A stretch of 64,000 nt of DNA from assembly GCF_901000735.1 (NCBI RefSeq), contig NC_081541.1, positions 43,704,767-43,768,766 of the forward strand, written 5' to 3'. The notes beneath the pieces were generated by a model. That model was not told the origin of the DNA. It saw only the letters and a list, made by a program, of their open reading frames with translations, and did not search any database. Within the stretch, counting starts at the first letter, position 1; every line of letters begins with the position of its first letter. A program made the translations under genes and the position numbers. This DNA comes from Corylus avellana (Eukaryota > Streptophyta > Magnoliopsida > Fagales > Betulaceae). Below, piece after piece: positions 63,873-64,000 of the stretch.

Positions 63873-63952
63873 TGGATGACTCCTTAAAAAAGCCCACAGA
63901 GATAGAGTGCGCCATTTTCGATGTTGGAATCTTGTGAAAAGGTTGGTGAATA
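63873..63952 (+). pseudogene. Possible broken HAD-like hydrolase start
   Basis: ATG at 63873 opens MDDSLKKPTEIECAIFDVGI, then LL-like sequence ends at TGA within a few codons. The block IECAIFDVG resembles the N-terminal motif I of HAD hydrolases (IFDVDGTL), but the second Asp is missing and the frame stops. The window ends at 64000, so this is a weak call. Confidence 0.25.
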
Positions 63953-64000
63953 ATATGAAATATTTATTAGGAATTTTTCTGAGTACTCATAAAACTTTTT

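Overview
This is plant nuclear DNA: genes of many small exons with GT-AG introns, AT-rich introns, and a dense mix of LINE, SINE and MITE remnants. The proteins (RBR, LNK, MIZ1, THO1) are of land-plant type, and the gene content and repeat style suggest a woody eudicot. Fagales is a guess from the look of the repeats. One scaffold gap of exactly 100 N lies at 4430-4529. I see no prokaryotic feature, CRISPR array, rRNA or ordinary tRNA gene.

Layout. 1-2676 (-): a PPR gene of the At1g80270 type, cut by the window edge and apparently frameshifted. 2746-6188: two near-identical 1.7 kb copies abutting the gap. 6649-7407 (-): an intronless MIZU-KUSSEI1-like (DUF617) gene. 9660-14590 (-): an LNK-family clock/light coactivator gene. 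16000-19023 (+): CFAP20/BUG22, a ciliary-type protein. 19.6-26.4 kb: a rearranged tract with a THO1 last-exon fragment, an F-box-associated pseudogene, a Mutator-like MITE, smaller duplications and a broken CFAP20 copy. 26435-43550 (-): THO1/HPR1, 21 coding exons over about 17 kb, its introns loaded with LINE pieces. 45628-50330 (-): PIG-M, the GPI mannosyltransferase I catalytic subunit. 51250-58910 (+): RETINOBLASTOMA-RELATED, 18 coding exons. 58.9-64 kb: gene-poor, repeat-rich DNA with two probable hAT-type elements and a SINE.

I joined exons by hand at GT-AG sites. Five gene models are complete, phase-consistent and close in frame: LNK 397 aa, CFAP20 191 aa, THO1 607 aa, PIG-M 436 aa and RBR 1028 aa. 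The genes are unrelated housekeeping and regulatory genes, not a pathway cluster. RBR and PIG-M are divergent and share an upstream region of about 1 kb. CFAP20 and THO1 are tail to tail.

The most notable structure is a reciprocal segmental duplication of the CFAP20-THO1 tail-to-tail junction: intact CFAP20 is followed by a THO1 tail fragment, and a broken CFAP20 is followed by intact THO1. A truncated LINE insertion with a clean target-site duplication lies in only one copy and so postdates the duplication. I found no convincing undescribed multi-gene system; the novelty here is in genome-evolution detail.
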